Assembly (NCBI RefSeq): GCF_042647465.1
Contig: NZ_JBHRVN010000004.1
Strand: one strand, 5' to 3'
DNA length: 64,000 bases
DNA from: Wagnerdoeblera intermedia
GTDB lineage: Bacteria > Pseudomonadota > Alphaproteobacteria > Rhodobacterales > Rhodobacteraceae
This document shows, piece by piece, positions 63,387-64,000 of this stretch. A model generated the notes under the pieces. It was not told the DNA's origin and ran no database searches. It worked only from the letters and a program-made list of their open reading frames with translations. The position numbers were made by a program, and so were the translations under genes. Within the stretch, counting starts at the first letter, position 1. Each line of letters begins with the position of its first letter.

Positions 63387-63469
63387 CCGTCGGGGCAAAG
63401 GGTTGAAAGATGAAAGAATGTCGCGGGCGTCAGATATGCAGTAGTTGCATGGCTTGTGCTTAAAATGCA

Positions 63470-63497
63470 AACCGGGCGGGGAGTTCCCCGCCCGGTT
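63470..63497 (-). terminator. Terminator of ilvC
   Basis: AACCGGGCGGGG-AGTT-CCCCGCCCGGTT, a perfect 12-pair stem, lies 24 bases past the ilvC stop. Read leftward it is followed by TTGCATTTT. Confidence 0.88.
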
Positions 63498-63521
63498 CCT
63501 GTGCAGATTGAAAAGCCGCGA

Positions 63522-64000
63522 TCAGTTGCGGGCTTTGTCGACCATTTTGCCTTTGGAGATCCAGGGCATCATTTCGCGCAGTTTCGCACCGGTCTGTTCG
63601 ATCAGATGCTCGTCGTTGGCGCGGCGCGAGGCTTTGATGGTCGGCTGGCCGACAGCGTTCTCGAGCATGAAGTCGCGGACGAATTTGCCCTGCTGGATGT
63701 CCGTGAGGACTTCTTTCATGCGGGCTTTGGTCTCTTCGTACTTCAGAATGCGCGGGCCGGTAACATATTGGCCGTATTCTGCGGTGTTCGAGATCGAGTA
63801 GTCCATGTTGGCGATGCCGCCTTCATAGATCAGGTCGACGATCAGTTTCACTTCGTGCAGGCACTCGAAATAGGCCATTTCCGGAGCGTAGCCGGCTTCG
63901 ACCAGGGTTTCAAAGCCGCAGCGGATCAGTTCAACCAGACCGCCGCAGAGAACAGCCTGCTCACCGAAGAGGTCGGTTTCGCATTCTTCGCGGAAGTTGG
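63522..64000 (-). CDS. ilvC: Ketol-acid reductoisomerase, 5' end missing
   Basis: This is the C-terminal part of IlvC, which rearranges and reduces acetohydroxy acids in branched-chain amino-acid synthesis. The visible part opens with NFREECETDLFGEQAVLCGGLVELIRCGFETLVEAGYAPEMAYFECLHEVKLIVDLIYEGGIANMDYSISNTAEYG, with the metal-binding D and E residues of the all-helical knotted domain, and ends GKMVDKARN. The start and the NADPH-binding domain are past the right edge. It ends before a clear terminator. Confidence 0.97.
   Translation of the reverse strand, partial: NFREECETDLFGEQAVLCGGLVELIRCGFETLVEAGYAPEMAYFECLHEVKLIVDLIYEGGIANMDYSISNTAEYGQYVTGPRILKYEETKARMKEVLTDIQQGKFVRDFMLENAVGQPTIKASRRANDEHLIEQTGAKLREMMPWISKGKMVDKARN

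Overview
The window is a 64 kb stretch of high-GC chromosome from an alphaproteobacterium, most likely a member of the Rhodobacteraceae/Paracoccaceae. The main grounds are the gene content and protein similarity: UPF0262 beside a low-molecular-weight phosphatase, a GH28-related helix protein of Rhodobacterales type, a DUF5928-type glycosyltransferase, an omega subunit next to a Rel/SpoT gene, and a dnaK promoter of alphaproteobacterial RpoH form. It is mostly core genome with a few accessory patches. No rRNA, tRNA or CRISPR array was seen. Genes at both edges (Rel/SpoT on the left, ilvC on the right) run off the window.

Layout. 1-4.6 kb: Rel/SpoT, rpoZ, folK, an NYN-domain protein, a YqaA-like membrane protein and ispH. 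4.7-9.5 kb: a leftward unit of SnoaL-like protein, GNAT, nadD, dacB and, four bases after dacB, a 531-residue membrane protein that looks acquired. 9.5-12.9 kb: an EEP phosphatase, cardiolipin synthase, low-Mr phosphatase and UPF0262. 13.1-15.4 kb: a large GH28/pectate-lyase-like beta-helix protein. 15.4-18.6 kb: a HugZ-like flavin-binding gene cut in two by a 2.76 kb insertion carrying two head-to-head IS110-family transposase genes. 19-30.9 kb: acs, amn, HU, a DMT transporter, hisD, pepN, a small membrane protein, glyA and nadK. A 67-bp element occurs in inverted orientation on both sides of pepN.

30.9-38.9 kb holds a surface-polysaccharide set: a sulfotransferase, a GT14/DUF5928 enzyme, two tandem GT2-like enzymes, galU, cysQ and an ABC-2 permease. 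The genes make biochemical sense together: galU supplies UDP-glucose, the transferases build, the sulfotransferase consumes PAPS, cysQ clears the PAP product, and the permease may export. 39-43 kb: dnaK-dnaJ under an apparent RpoH promoter, then radC. 43.1-44.3 kb: an L,D-transpeptidase and a CAP-domain lipoprotein. 44.3-45.9 kb is a gene-poor stretch with AT-rich islands and RNA-like hairpins.

45.9-52.8 kb: carB, a MATE exporter, an SDR, a stand-alone RAM-domain protein, and an overlapping STAS/RsbW-like pair with no sigma factor nearby. 53.6-56.9 kb: a TPP riboswitch followed by the overlapping thiBPQ operon for thiamine uptake. 56.9-61.9 kb: an acyl-CoA catabolic locus (NMO-like flavoprotein, two acyl-CoA dehydrogenases, HSD10-like SDR) arranged around a TetR regulator. 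62-64 kb: an MHS-type MFS transporter and the 3' end of ilvC.

I did not find an unmistakable new multi-gene system. The most interesting leads are the IS110 pair and its possible guide RNAs, the inverted 67-bp repeats with a compensatory base-pair change, the sulfated-polysaccharide gene set, the foreign-looking beta-helix/membrane protein behind dacB, and the 44.3-45.9 kb desert.
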